DNA of 64,000 bases, taken from NCBI GenBank assembly GCA_025266875.1, contig JALLLT010000030.1:434001-498000 (forward strand), read 5' to 3'. Position 1 is the first letter of the stretch; every line of letters starts with the position of its first letter. A model generated the notes under the pieces. The model had not been told where the DNA came from, ran no database searches, and saw only the letters and a program-made list of their open reading frames with translations. This DNA is from Fennellomyces sp. T-0311. Taxonomy: Eukaryota; Mucoromycota; Mucoromycetes; Mucorales; Lichtheimiaceae. Position numbers and translations under genes: made by a program. Below, piece by piece: positions 1 to 10,064 of the stretch.

Positions 1-1977
1 GCTCCAATATACACTTCGCCACAAGTACATGGCCCACAATCCACCGATCATCTTGTAACCCCAGTTAAATTCACCCACAGCTGTGTTACCCAAGTAGGAA
101 AGCGAGCCAAGATGACGATACTCAAACGGCCGTTCGTAGTTTCCATTCAACACTTTTGCAGCGTATGCACCTTGTTGACTTGCAACCTGTGCTGTCTATT
201 ATGGATGAGAGAAGACGTATTAATCATCGGAAAATTAGTTTTTTTTTTTTTTTTTTTTTTTTTTCAATCGGCGTACCGCAGGCAGCTGGGTCATTTTGCT
301 CTCAACATCCCGAACTAGTTTAGTTAGCTCCTCCATTTCGATTGTACCGTTGTGGTCTAGGTCATATTTGTCAAACGCGCGCACGATCTCTTCCAAATAT
401 TGCTTTGTCAAAGGGAAGCGTTTTTTGGTATATTGAATAGCTTGATCAAATTCTTCTCTGTTCAAACGACAGTCGTTGTTTCTAGATAACGTATGCTTTA
501 GTTCTAAAGAACAAGTGAGAAGCATGAGTACCTACTTGTCAGCTTTTTCGAAAATCTCTTTTATATGTTCCATCGGTCTGTCCACAGTTGCACAGTCACC
601 AATTGCAAGTATAGATCCGTCCGTGCCCTTGACCCGTAAGTAATCGTCGGTTAATAAGGCTCGTCGGTGGTTTTGTGCACCAAGTTTCTCAGAAAGTGCT
701 TGAACGAACGGAACCATGGCAACGCCCGTTGCCCAGAGTGTCAGTCCGAAAGGAATCGTATACTCTTCACCAGTTTTCTTGTCCTTGTACACGACTTGAT
801 CCTTTTCAATTCGTTGAACCCGAGCATTGGTGATCACATTGATTTTTTCACGCTTGAATCGCTTCTCGGCGTACTCGCTGATGCTGACATCGAACGTGTT
901 AAGAATATGGTCACGCGATTGAATGATCGACACTGATACATCTTGGCGTAACAGTCTCGGGAACTATCAACGTGATCAGTGTCACAAATAAATAAGCAAC
1001 AGTCGACAGATACAAACCCATTTTACGAGATCCTCGTTTACCCAGTCAAACAGCTCGGCGGCAAATTCAATACCTGTTGTTACGTAAAGAATTAGTATGC
1101 CGACATACTACCGAATATGTAAATTTGTGCATACCAGTTGGACCACCACCGCAAATCACAAAGCTCAATAGCTTTTTGCGTTCCTCGGGGGTAGTTGTCG
1201 GTAAACAAGCTTGTTCCACGTTTTGCATCACTTTTCGACGAATAGCAATTGCATCCTGAACCGTTTTGAGTTGAACTGTATGCTCAATTCCCTGAATTCC
1301 ATGTGTGATACTTGCGGCACCCACGGCGATCACAAGTTTATCATATGGCACATAAAATCGGTCGCCTTCCGCATTGACCTCCACCATTTTGTTTTCAACA
1401 TCCACATCCACAGCTGCTGCCTCGAGAAAGTGGCCATGAACGCGTGCCGCTATCTTCCGAATCGGTTCCAACAAAGATCTACTCCAACGATTAAATATAT
1501 TTGGCTTGCTGATTTTCCCACCCCTGAAATAACGTACCGAGGCTCATTGGTACCTACCGTAGCTGATGGCAGTAAAGGGGTGAAGAGGAACGCATTGGTG
1601 GAGCTCACAACCGTAACATTATACTTGTCCTTTTCTAGATTGCGTAGAATCGAAACGGCACCCCACCCACCGCCTACAATCACTAGCCGCGGCTTCTCTT
1701 CTTCGCCTACACGGTCATCCAGCTGATGTGTCACTATTGGCAGGTTTTTGCGTCCTCCTCGTTCGGGATAAAGCGCCAGAAACGGTACTTGCTCACGCGC
1801 CCCGACAGCTTCTTCGAGAAATAGATAGTCTTGTGTCAAAAAGTAGGCTGGAACGCCCACACCAACGGCTCCTGCGGCAGCCCATAGCAATCCTCGGCGC
1901 GTTCTGGGAGTGGCAGCTGTTGCGAATGTGCGTATGGCTGCTGGACGGCGCGGCAGCCGGGAAAGTATGCGAAACAT
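1..1977 (-). CDS. External (alternative) NADH:ubiquinone oxidoreductase with EF-hands, 3' end outside window
   Basis: Type II NADH dehydrogenase that oxidises cytosolic NADH at the outer face of the inner mitochondrial membrane and passes electrons to ubiquinone without pumping protons. The N-terminus is Arg-rich (MFRILSRLPRRPAAIRTF) with a following hydrophobic segment, as in a mitochondrial presequence plus anchor. The first Rossmann fold reads RLVIVGGGWGA, the second FVICGGGPTG, and LAIGDCA is the FAD-contact motif. Two EF-hand loops follow: DKNNDCRLNREEF and DKYDLDHNGTIEMEEL. The last part seen contains ASQQGAYAAKVLN and GSLSYLGNTAVGEF, the usual C-terminal signature. Exons join cleanly, for example EPR|SLLEPIRK near 1540/1480 and ADK|NNDCRL near 533/510. 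The intron before the C-terminal exon holds a 26-nt poly-T tract at 239-264. The final residues and stop lie left of the window. The EF-hands suggest an NDE1-like calcium-regulated form. Family call is firm. Confidence 0.95.
239..264. repeat. Poly-T tract of 26 nt inside an intron
   Basis: An uninterrupted run of T on the + strand (poly-A in the sense of the NADH dehydrogenase gene). It lies in the intron between the EF-hand exon and the C-terminal exon, just after the donor GTACGC. It is a simple repeat and its length is likely to be unstable or misread. Confidence 0.9.
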
Positions 1978-2171
1978 GAGGGAGAGGGGAAGAAGAAGTG
2001 AGAAAGAGCGGACGTTGGGTTCTTTTTGGAAATGACTTCATGTTGAAAGCATGACACAAGCGCATTTCGGGAAATCTCTTTTACGAGGCATATAAATTTA
2101 TGTTTAAAATGAAGATTAAAAATAACAAGCTATAGATAAAAACGAATGGCAATTATTATATGACAGAAATA

Positions 2172-3646
2172 TTATGCTGCTGGCGGACGTTTTTTCATCC
2201 GCAACGACATTTTAAGGCTACGCGATATACTCTCCGCGCGCGAAGACGCAGCCGGCGGGTGCGCGGCGCCGTCCACAATGGTTTCCATCATGATGCTTGG
2301 AGGACGCGTATCGGTCGGTGACCGCATCGATGAAAACACAGGCGACATGGGGAGGGAAGCAGATACGCTGCTCAATGTGCTTTGCTGGGAGTTTTGTCGT
2401 GCAAGCGGCGGGCGGGGTGCCTGCGCCTGCTGCAGAGGTTGGTCGTTATGAGATGCGGGCTCTTCGGATGGAGGATGATGATAGTCTAGCGGATGCACTT
2501 CGTTCTCTTGTATTTGATGGGTATCTTTGTGTCTATGGACGTACTCGATTTCGTCCTTGAAGTTCTTTTTGAAGACTATGCACGCAATCAGCCAGCCATC
2601 CCGTTCCTCAGCCATCCGCATTCAACTTACAGTCAACGAGTGTGTTATGGAAGGGTTTCATATCGGATGATACAAGTTTGCGATGGATCTCGAGGCACTT
2701 TTCAATAATTTCCACCTGCGATTGCTTATCGTTAGCTGACTCCTCGGGTGATCTATCTTCCTTTTGTCTTTACCTGATCATTGATGGCGCTCCTCAAGCG
2801 ACGCACCCATGAACGCATCTCTGGGTTCTTTTCCCAGTACCAATCGGTCAAGAATGCCTTCTTGTACAGCGTGACGCCTCCGTTGACTGGCGCATCAACA
2901 GCGCCGTTGAGAGCCATGGAGAACGGACTAATGTTGACAGATCCGCGTTGCTTGAGATAGACCGAATACTTGTTGGCCAGCGCGCATAGCTCTTCATTCT
3001 TCTTCTCCATCGCCAAGACGGCGTTTTCAATCGGCGAAATCTCAACGTCCTCGATCGAGACAACCTTGGAGCGCCGAGCTGTCGTTGGGAACGTCTCTTC
3101 CGATGTAAACACCGTTTTCTTGGTCCACAGGTTCAAAAAGTCCGTCTCGGGTTTACTGGCATCCGGTTGCTGCTGGATATTGCCCTTGTCAAATGGCCGA
3201 GAGTACGAAAAATGCGCCACCTCGTTCGCCATGTAGTACTTTTTGATCGAGTCAGGCACCAGTGGATTGTCCAGCATCTCCGAGTTGCTTGTGGATTCGG
3301 CTGTCACCGCTGTGATTTGTAGATATTGCGCATCAATCTCTTCGTCCAGCTCGCGTATCTGCTCCTCGCTCAACGTCGACATGGTCGCATACTTGCCAGG
3401 CAGCAGCTGAGCGTTCGGGTGTTGATTCTGCATCCGCTCCACAAACGACGCCATCTTTTCCCACTCCAAGCCGCGGTAGATAAACTGCTGGTGCCGCACA
3501 CTCGGCGGGAATCCTCGGCCGTAAAATTCACCAGGTACAAATTGACCAATTCCCAATGGGCCTGTGCGCGCAGGTGTAACGCTGGTACCAGTCATTGTTT
3601 TAAGGAAGACGAGCTGTTCGGGCAACAACTTTGACACGCGAAGCAT
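2172..3646 (-). CDS. DOCK-family exchange factor, DHR-2 C-terminal part only
   Basis: Predicted guanine-nucleotide exchange factor for Rac/Cdc42-type GTPases. Three exons (3646-2774, 2715-2631, 2575-2172) give 453 aa if the ATG at 3646 is used. Splice joins restore the family sequence LVDFFKKNFKDEIEY across the 55-nt second intron. Diagnostic DHR-2 motifs: FYGRGFPPSVRHQQFIYRG (lobe B), NEVAHFSYSRPF, ENAVLAMEKKNEEL, and ALNGAVDAPVNGG, which holds the Val region that acts as nucleotide sensor in lobe C. The tail (about 130 aa) is Pro/Gln/Ser-rich and ends in a basic stretch. Known DOCK proteins are roughly 1500-2000 aa, with DHR-1 and lobe A upstream. I cannot find those here: the DNA from 3650 to 4330 does not continue the domain, and an unrelated + strand gene begins at 4331. 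The start is therefore uncertain, and this may be a truncated gene. Confidence 0.8.
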
Positions 3647-3649
3647 ATA

Positions 3650-4330
3650 GCTTGGCAGCGCTTGCGTTCCCGATAAACTGCATGTAAGTCGCCACCATTA
3701 TTGCAATAAAGCAATGTTTGGTGGTATGCTTCTCCCTATTTCATACGTAAGAGGCTTATATGAATTATCTTGCGTGCTTGTTCCATCACCAGTTGCAACA
3801 GAGCCTTTACCAATGAAGGGTCATGTTCACCAGCACACATATTCTTTTCCATAAGGTGGGGTACAGCCCAATTTAGTAAGGGTACATGTTCTTTAGCACG
3901 CAACAAAGGCATATCATAATGGCAATTTGTGAACGATAAGCGTCGCAGCAATCGACAGTGGTGCTTGTGAGGCTGTCAAGGTGTCGATAGTGTCATCAAT
4001 GGTGCATGTTTTAACACGTGTTTCAATTGAATTGAAAGGTGTGATGACGGTACTGTCCTGGTCGCCACGCCTGGCCATCCAATTCAATCGCTTCCAGGAA
4101 CCAGTCTCGATTAAAGTCAAACATCACTGAGTTTTTCTCTGTAGAAAGAGTCTATGTCTTCGAACATGTGCACAGAATTATGGTCATAGATGAGCTGGTG
4201 GTGTTGACTCTTTGGTTGTTCTATCATGTGTCTTATGATCCCCAGTGGGAAGGGCCTCTTTATATGGAAAAGGTATCTGTCATTTAAAAAAAGCCACAAC
4301 TGCAGAGTATCGCTCTTTGTTGCTTTCCAT
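3650..4330 (-). other. Unassigned stretch with broken minus-strand coding potential
   Basis: Between the DOCK fragment and the zinc-finger gene. The minus strand holds short open stretches at 4377-4117, 4120-3914 and 3951-3736 in shifting frames. The last contains LLRAKEHVPLLNWAVPHLM and LVKALLQLVMEQARK, which look helical and protein-like. I see no clean splice signals joining them and no known family. It could be the eroded upstream part of the DOCK gene or a separate gene remnant. Confidence 0.25.
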
Positions 4331-6117
4331 ATGCCTGAACTACACAAATGTGAACGCTGTGATGAAGAGTTTGACACTGTGTCGAAGAAGAAGCATCATC
4401 AGATATAGCACGTGGAGAAAGTTCTGTATGGACCAGGTAATGATGCAAGCTTGTTTTTCTACGCATTCCTTCCTAAACTGGATCTTTCGATGCAGGTAAT
4501 GCAGAGCTTTCAAAGGACAAAGATGGCCATTTCTGGTGCCCAGTCTGCTCTGGATTTCTGAAGAGTCTACGAATTGTTAGAGAGCATTTACAAAATCATG
4601 ATGTTCAAGTTGAATTTGTGTACACACCACCAAAGCGATCATCAGATAACGGCACAAATGGCTCTGGAGAACAACGTGTATTAGACGATGCATCTGGTAC
4701 CAAAGATAGTAATGAGGGTGACAAGACCACAACAAACGTGCCTGTGGTTGGAAGCGAGAACAACAGCAAGATTATACTTCATAACCCATCGACGGACAGC
4801 GAAGATCCACAGGACAAGCGCCGATGTACAGACACGATCGAGCATCCAGAACTGAAGCGACAACGCGTTACTGATATGAAAGCGCACCAAATGGATCATG
4901 ATACAGCAGTTCTGGCATCGAGCGACGGCTTATTCACCAATGACCGCGAAAGGCGACTCCGGCTTGCAATTGCTTAGGCTGGAAACTGGTGCCCAGTTGT
5001 CTATGCAGGATATGGAAATGAATCACATGCGTTGCTATCAAGTTCTAAAGGGGTTAGTTATCTCTTGGCGAAAGAGGATGGGCTGTGGAAGTTACCGATG
5101 TCAACCCACTTGCACGCCTCATATTCCATTCCTAACGAGCATCATCGTATTGATTATTTGAAACGATTTGGTCCCAGTTCAGAATACTTGAAACAAAATA
5201 AGTATCAGGAACTGGACGAGGCAACAGTGGAGATGATTAACGCAGATTGGATCCTCGAGCCAGCCACCCCATACATATTTGCCCAAGTCTTTGTAGGCGC
5301 CATTCTCATTAACAGCACCTCCGCTTTACTAGTTAACTGTGTGGAGCCATATGGAAGACAACGATGCTACGATGCACACTTTGAAAGACAGCTACCACGA
5401 TCCGAATCATCGTATCCGGAGGGCACGAGCAAGTACGGCGATATCAACATCACACTGGTAATGTCTGAACAAAACTCAAAGCTGGTATGTGGAACCACTA
5501 CGGCAAACATTTTGGTGACATCGAGTTCCCGTCTTGACATCCCCAACACTACAAGTATGGGTCCGTTTACTTCGAACTTCACCCCCAACCATCAAACATT
5601 AGTGTTCGTGGACGAAAAGTCGTTACGCGCAGCACAGGCATTAAGGGAAAGAAAAAGTGTTGAACAGGTACAGGGAGGGCCTGCATTTGCGTCTCTCAGA
5701 CAATTGCGGTCAAAATTTGGTGATATCAGCACATATATGCGAACAAGAGCATCGTCGAAATTAGCCTCAGCTTTGCATTTACGACCATCGACCATTTGGA
5801 CGGTGAGTGACTACGACTCTCCGCAGCAAGGAGCATCGCAAGAAAAAATTGGTTCAAAAGTTTTTCAACACATCTCACAGCAAGTCATGAAAAAAGGTGA
5901 AGAGGGTGGTTTGGAACTGAAGTTTATCAAGCACACTATCACAGAATTCCCGAACTCATGCGCCGCCAAAAAAATATTGAACAAGATCTTAACGTTTTTT
6001 CCAGAGGGCGTGAATACGCAGCTCACACTATTGGCCGATACTGTTTCCAAAGCCAATCACACCATCAATACCCGACGTTTGGAGGCTATTAACCTAAAAT
6101 TGTACAATAAAGTTTAA
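4331..6117 (+). pseudogene. Two-finger C2H2 protein gene interrupted by two in-frame TAG codons
   Basis: Exon 1 starts MPELHKCERCDEEF and an intron lies at about 4439-4496 (GTAATG...TGCAG). The downstream exon continues HFWCPVCSGFLKSL. Both fingers fit C-x2-C-x12-H-x3-H: the second is complete (CPVC...HLQNH). The first has a TAG (4406-4408) inside its H-x3-H spacer, between HHQI and HVEK. A second TAG (4975-4977) separates LRLAIA from AGNWCPVVY in the same frame, after which about 380 codons stay open to the stop at 6117. The C-terminal part (about 5030-6117) has no family I recognise. Both stops would be CAG (Gln) after one C-to-T change. Options are a recent pseudogene, a real gene with an unusual splice pattern, or sequencing error. 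Products upstream of each stop would be very short. Confidence 0.5.
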
Positions 6118-6998
6118 TCGTCTTTCTCCTCTTACCTCATCGTAATAAAGAAACGTACTTTCCGCTCTCAGCTCTTACCAACAGTGGATAGGCCAAGAAG
6201 CAAAAAAGATTATAAGAGTGCTCGGGTCAGACAGATCGATAAGACTCAAATTCGGGAAGGGTGACAAGATCAAAGAAGAGAACATGGCCAAATCCAGGGC
6301 ATCGGACGTTTAAACGCCTTTTTAAAGACGAGTTTTGCCTGTTTTCAGATGGTTATATGGATGTAGTGAATAAGGAATTGCTAGTTTCACGCCTATTCGA
6401 CTGTGCAACAACGAATATAATTCATGGCAACGTATTAATTACTGGCGGCAGGCCGATCGAAAAAGGCAAAAAAACTGAAATTAAATAATCTCCCCAACAA
6501 TAGGCGGCGTAGGTGGACAGGTCAGCAGGACAGAGATCTTTGAAACTGGCAGTAACGAGCGACCGTTCCAGTATCGATACCTGGGGCTCGCTTTCCTACC
6601 TAGGTAACACGGCGGCTGTGGGTGAAAAAATTAGCTGGGATTACAAAGAGGATCGGAGGGGCGCAGTGGAATATGAGGATGATCAAGTTTATATCTTGAA
6701 GTGAGCAAGTCAGCACGCCAAATCGCATGAATTTGTACTTGGATTGAATTAAGTCAGTGACGCTTCGGTCATGGTATTTCTATTGTGTAAGAGAAATGCA
6801 GTGTCACATTGCCATGTGAAAAGTTGTGCCGCAAGGCGAAACAATAGTTTGCTCCGATTTTATGCCCCTCCCCCCCTCCTGCCTCTCACCAAAAAATAAA
6901 TATACTTCTCGAAAGCGCTATAATTTTTCTTTCTCTTCTCTTTCCTTTTACATGTCTTGAAGAAAAAAGTCCATGCTTTTTTATTATCATTTCAAACA
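6118..6998. other. Intergenic region containing the NADH dehydrogenase remnant
   Basis: Apart from the remnant at 6515-6650, the only open stretch is 6261-6488, which includes DGYMDVVNKELLV. That could be an eroded EF-hand of the same remnant but is too short to prove. A C-rich tract at 6866-6880 and pyrimidine-rich DNA up to 6950 probably form the promoter side of the next gene. Confidence 0.5.
6515..6650 (+). pseudogene. Decayed copy of the NADH dehydrogenase C-terminal region
   Basis: The + strand reads WGSLSYLGNTAAVGEKISWDYK, closely matching GSLSYLGNTAVGEFNWGYK of the NADH dehydrogenase gene at the left end of the window, but on the opposite strand. Upstream DNA at 6515-6585 also aligns (GTCAGCAGG against GTCAACAAGG, then GAGCGACCGTTCCAGTATCG against GAACGGCCGTTTGAGTATCG) but carries indels that break the frame. 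No intron, start codon or rest of the gene is evident, so this is a fragment. Confidence 0.75.
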
Positions 6999-9173
6999 AT
7001 GCCTAACAGTATCAGCGTAACCACGGCACACGTTAATGCGTTTCCCCACGAGTTGCTCAACAACGAAAAGCTTTTAAACAACGACTCGGATTTCTCGTTG
7101 TATTCGACAGACTGTTGTTGTGGACGATCGGGTTGTGATAATTATCAGACATGGATGCATATTGTTCGCAAACTCGAAAACGATGCTCGACTTGCTGCTG
7201 GTAAGGAGAAAACATCTTTATGTTGTCCTTGGGGGTTTGAGGAGAGCGAGTGTGTATCCCATATAAAAGGAAGAAGGTTTGGGCGTGGGATGCATTATTA
7301 TTATTTTCTTCTTGTAAAATGCATTAGGAGAGGGCTTCTAATAACACTACCTCTCCCTTTTTCAGAAATTGGACAAAGTTTGTTACATCAACACGAAAAG
7401 TTTGTTCAGGATACGGATCAAGGCAGACGCATGGTTCAACAACAGGTAAATAATTTGTTTGCCCTTCTTTCAAACTCTATCTTAAAAATGCTATAGTTGG
7501 ATGGATACCGCGAACAGATCCATAAGCTGGAACAATCGCTGCATACTACCGAGACAGCCAAGCAAGAATTGGATGATGAAAAGAACAAATGGTTTTGGAA
7601 ATGGAAACGAACACAAAAGGTATATATAGGGATGTTGTTAGCATAGCGAAGACTAACCCTTTATTAGACATTGGACGCCACGGCAGCTGATCTTGAGATT
7701 GCAAATAGCAAGTGGATCAACATTGCTGCCAGTCTTAAAGAAAAAGAGGCTGAGGTGGAACGACTACAAGCATTTGAAATCATGAATAAGCAATCAAATA
7801 TACGCGAGGACGCTCTACGAGGCAAGGTTGGTATATGCTTTTACCATCTACTACAAGTACTCGCTCTAAACTAAGATGGGTCGTGTTAATTATTCTAGCT
7901 CGAAGACGCGCAACAAGAAATCGAAGATTGTCGTAGAAAAGAGAAGTTGACTGCAGCTCGATACAAAAAAATCAAGGAGAAGCATGGTAAGTGCCTTTTT
8001 TTCCAGTCACCACCCTGTACGGATGATTAATACGTCCCAAAAAAAGATTCAATTCATGGAGCGTATGAGCGACTGCAGCAATCGGTAGATGAAGACCAAA
8101 ATGACGAAAACCGTCGTCCGAATACCAAACTGCGACGTAATGCGCTCAAGGTAAAAGCTCCTTATTGACAATGCATGACAGATAAAGAAAATGTCAACAC
8201 AGGACAATTACATTTAGAAGGCAAACGCCGAACGTCCCCCTGCAGGCTTAAGGCCAAGTGTAAGCACGCCGCGGCCACTCGATGTTGAGGGCAAGGAGCG
8301 AAGAAAGAATTCGTGGCCCCAAGTTGAGCCACAACCCCCATTCACCTTGACCCCCTCCCAATCCACACCCATCACGTCCAGCACGGAAGACGGCTCTGTG
8401 CATCATCATCATCACTACTACTACCTCGATTCTAAATCCGAAACCAAGGATGTTTCAGAAGTAAATATGACTAAACACGCACACACAGAAAGTTGCCCGA
8501 AGCGCGTGGTCGTTAATAATGTAACTTTATATCTGTTTTTTTTTTTTCAAAGCTCGGCGCGCTGCACTCGAACGTGACACGAACGTTGGACCGATTGCGT
8601 GCCACGGATATACTGGCACTTAACAGACAACTGGGACGTGCGTTTGACATGCACCAAATGAGCCGTCTGAGCAATACCATTATCGAGCAGATCCTAGCCG
8701 ACACTGAAACGACATTGGTTATGGCCACGACAACAACAACAGATGACATGGTGGCGATCGTGCGGCTGTACCAGGATATGATCAAAGAGATTGGACAACT
8801 TCGTACCACATTAAATGATCTGCAGGTCGAATATGTGAGCAAAATCGAGGAAAGCGGGTCGAGAATGGAAAAGGAAGTGATGCAGAAGCGAAATAATCAG
8901 CCATCGGTGCTTGTTGCGTGGGTATCCAATATGTTTCAGCTATCAAAGGAAAGTCAACGGGAGCCTAGGTTAGCGCGACGTAGGGAGCCACCTGCCATGC
9001 CAACCCGCCGCGGATTACGGGTGTCCCACAGCACCGGGACAGTACGTGCGTTACCATCGTCGCGACCTTATCAGCAGGATTGGGTAGCCATCGATCGTCG
9101 CCCAAGCATGATGCTCCCGGTAGATATGAACTTTCGCGGGTCGCTGTCCACCAGCCTGTTAGTAGGACGATAA
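6999..9173 (+). CDS. Fungal coiled-coil protein with an N-terminal CCCGRxxC motif, function unknown
   Basis: Eight exons join in frame to 540 aa: 6999-7200, 7366-7445, 7497-7619, 7668-7830, 7900-7986, 8047-8150, 8218-8460 and 8553-9173. The ATG at 6999 is the first in frame (MPNSISVTTAHV). Residues about 40-60 carry CCCGRSGC followed by MHIVRKLENDARLAAEIGQ, then heptad-rich helical sequence to about residue 210. A low-complexity Pro/Ser stretch with a His4 and Tyr3 run lies in exon 7. Exon 8 resumes helical sequence (LDRLRATDILALNRQLG, IRLYQDMIKEIG-like) and ends in a basic, Arg/Ser/Pro-rich tail. It resembles uncharacterised fungal coiled-coil proteins in my memory, but I cannot name it. A cytoskeletal or spindle-pole scaffold role is only a guess. 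Confidence 0.8.
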
Positions 9174-9330
9174 TACAGTAATAAACATAGTAATAAATAT
9201 TTGTACATAAGGAAACGGCTTGTTTATTTCAAGGGGAAACGGTGGGGTGCATTCAACATCGACATGGAACCTCGTGCAAAGCCCTAGCTGAACGAGTGGT
9301 ATGCAAATACGTTGTGTTGGTTTTCTTTGT

Positions 9331-10064
9331 TTACATGATGTCGTCCCACGTCTCGTACGGGTCGTCGTCGTCATCAGAGGAATAGTCGGGGTCCGAGTCG
9401 TTCATGTCTTCTTCCTCACGCTTCTTCATGCACTTGAGGCAGCGGGCCTTCTCGGAATGGCGTCGCTGGTTCTGCATGCCATACATGTTATCTATCTGAT
9501 CCACCACTCGCTCCTTCCTACGCGATTACCTTGGCAAACTGCTCTAGAGGCTTTGTTTCCGTGCACGTCATACACTGCAACGAGTTGATCTGCTTGGCGG
9601 TGCACTTCTTGCAGGTAATGTTCTTTGGCTTCTTATTCCAACCAGGCGGAGCGTACGCTAGAACACACATCAGCACAACTCTCTCTTTCGTTCAAATGCC
9701 CAACTCACGATTATAAGTAGCCTAATCAATCTATCAGTAAAAAAAACCCCTCGAGCGCTATTTTTGACTGTTGTTACCTTGGCGATTTGCGTCTTTGAAA
9801 AAGCGTCAAGTTGTTTTTCCTTATCAAAGGTATGAGCCACAGAGAACACACCTCCCAATGCAGGCCACCACATACCTCATTACAAAACACACAACGCAGC
9901 TTTTTCACAGTGGGCGTCTGATCTGCCAACAACATTCAAAACATGAATGAGGAGCCCATTTTCAATGCCCCCAGCTTGATCTTACCATTGGCCATATAGG
10001 CACCATAGCCTTCTTGATAGGCAGGTGTCACACGGAATTTGCCAGCAGGACCTTGTCGACTCAT
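9331..10064 (-). CDS. Stc1-domain (LIM-like zinc) protein
   Basis: Six short exons (10064-9986, 9922-9876, 9819-9778, 9721-9709, 9657-9530, 9471-9331) join to exactly 150 codons including the stop. The product begins MSRQGPAGKFRVTPAYQ. It has the treble-clef pattern of the Stc1 domain: LRCVFCNEE, DAFSKTQIAK, ITCKKCTAKQINSLQCMTC, KPLEQFAKNQRR and EKARCLKCM. An acidic tail rich in Asp and Ser follows. In fission yeast, Stc1 links the RNAi effector complex to the CLRC histone methyltransferase at centromeric heterochromatin; other fungi have many proteins with this domain whose role is not known. The 13-nt fourth exon is unusually small but is flanked by good GT/AG sites and keeps the frame. Family is firm; the role in this fungus is inferred. 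Confidence 0.88.
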
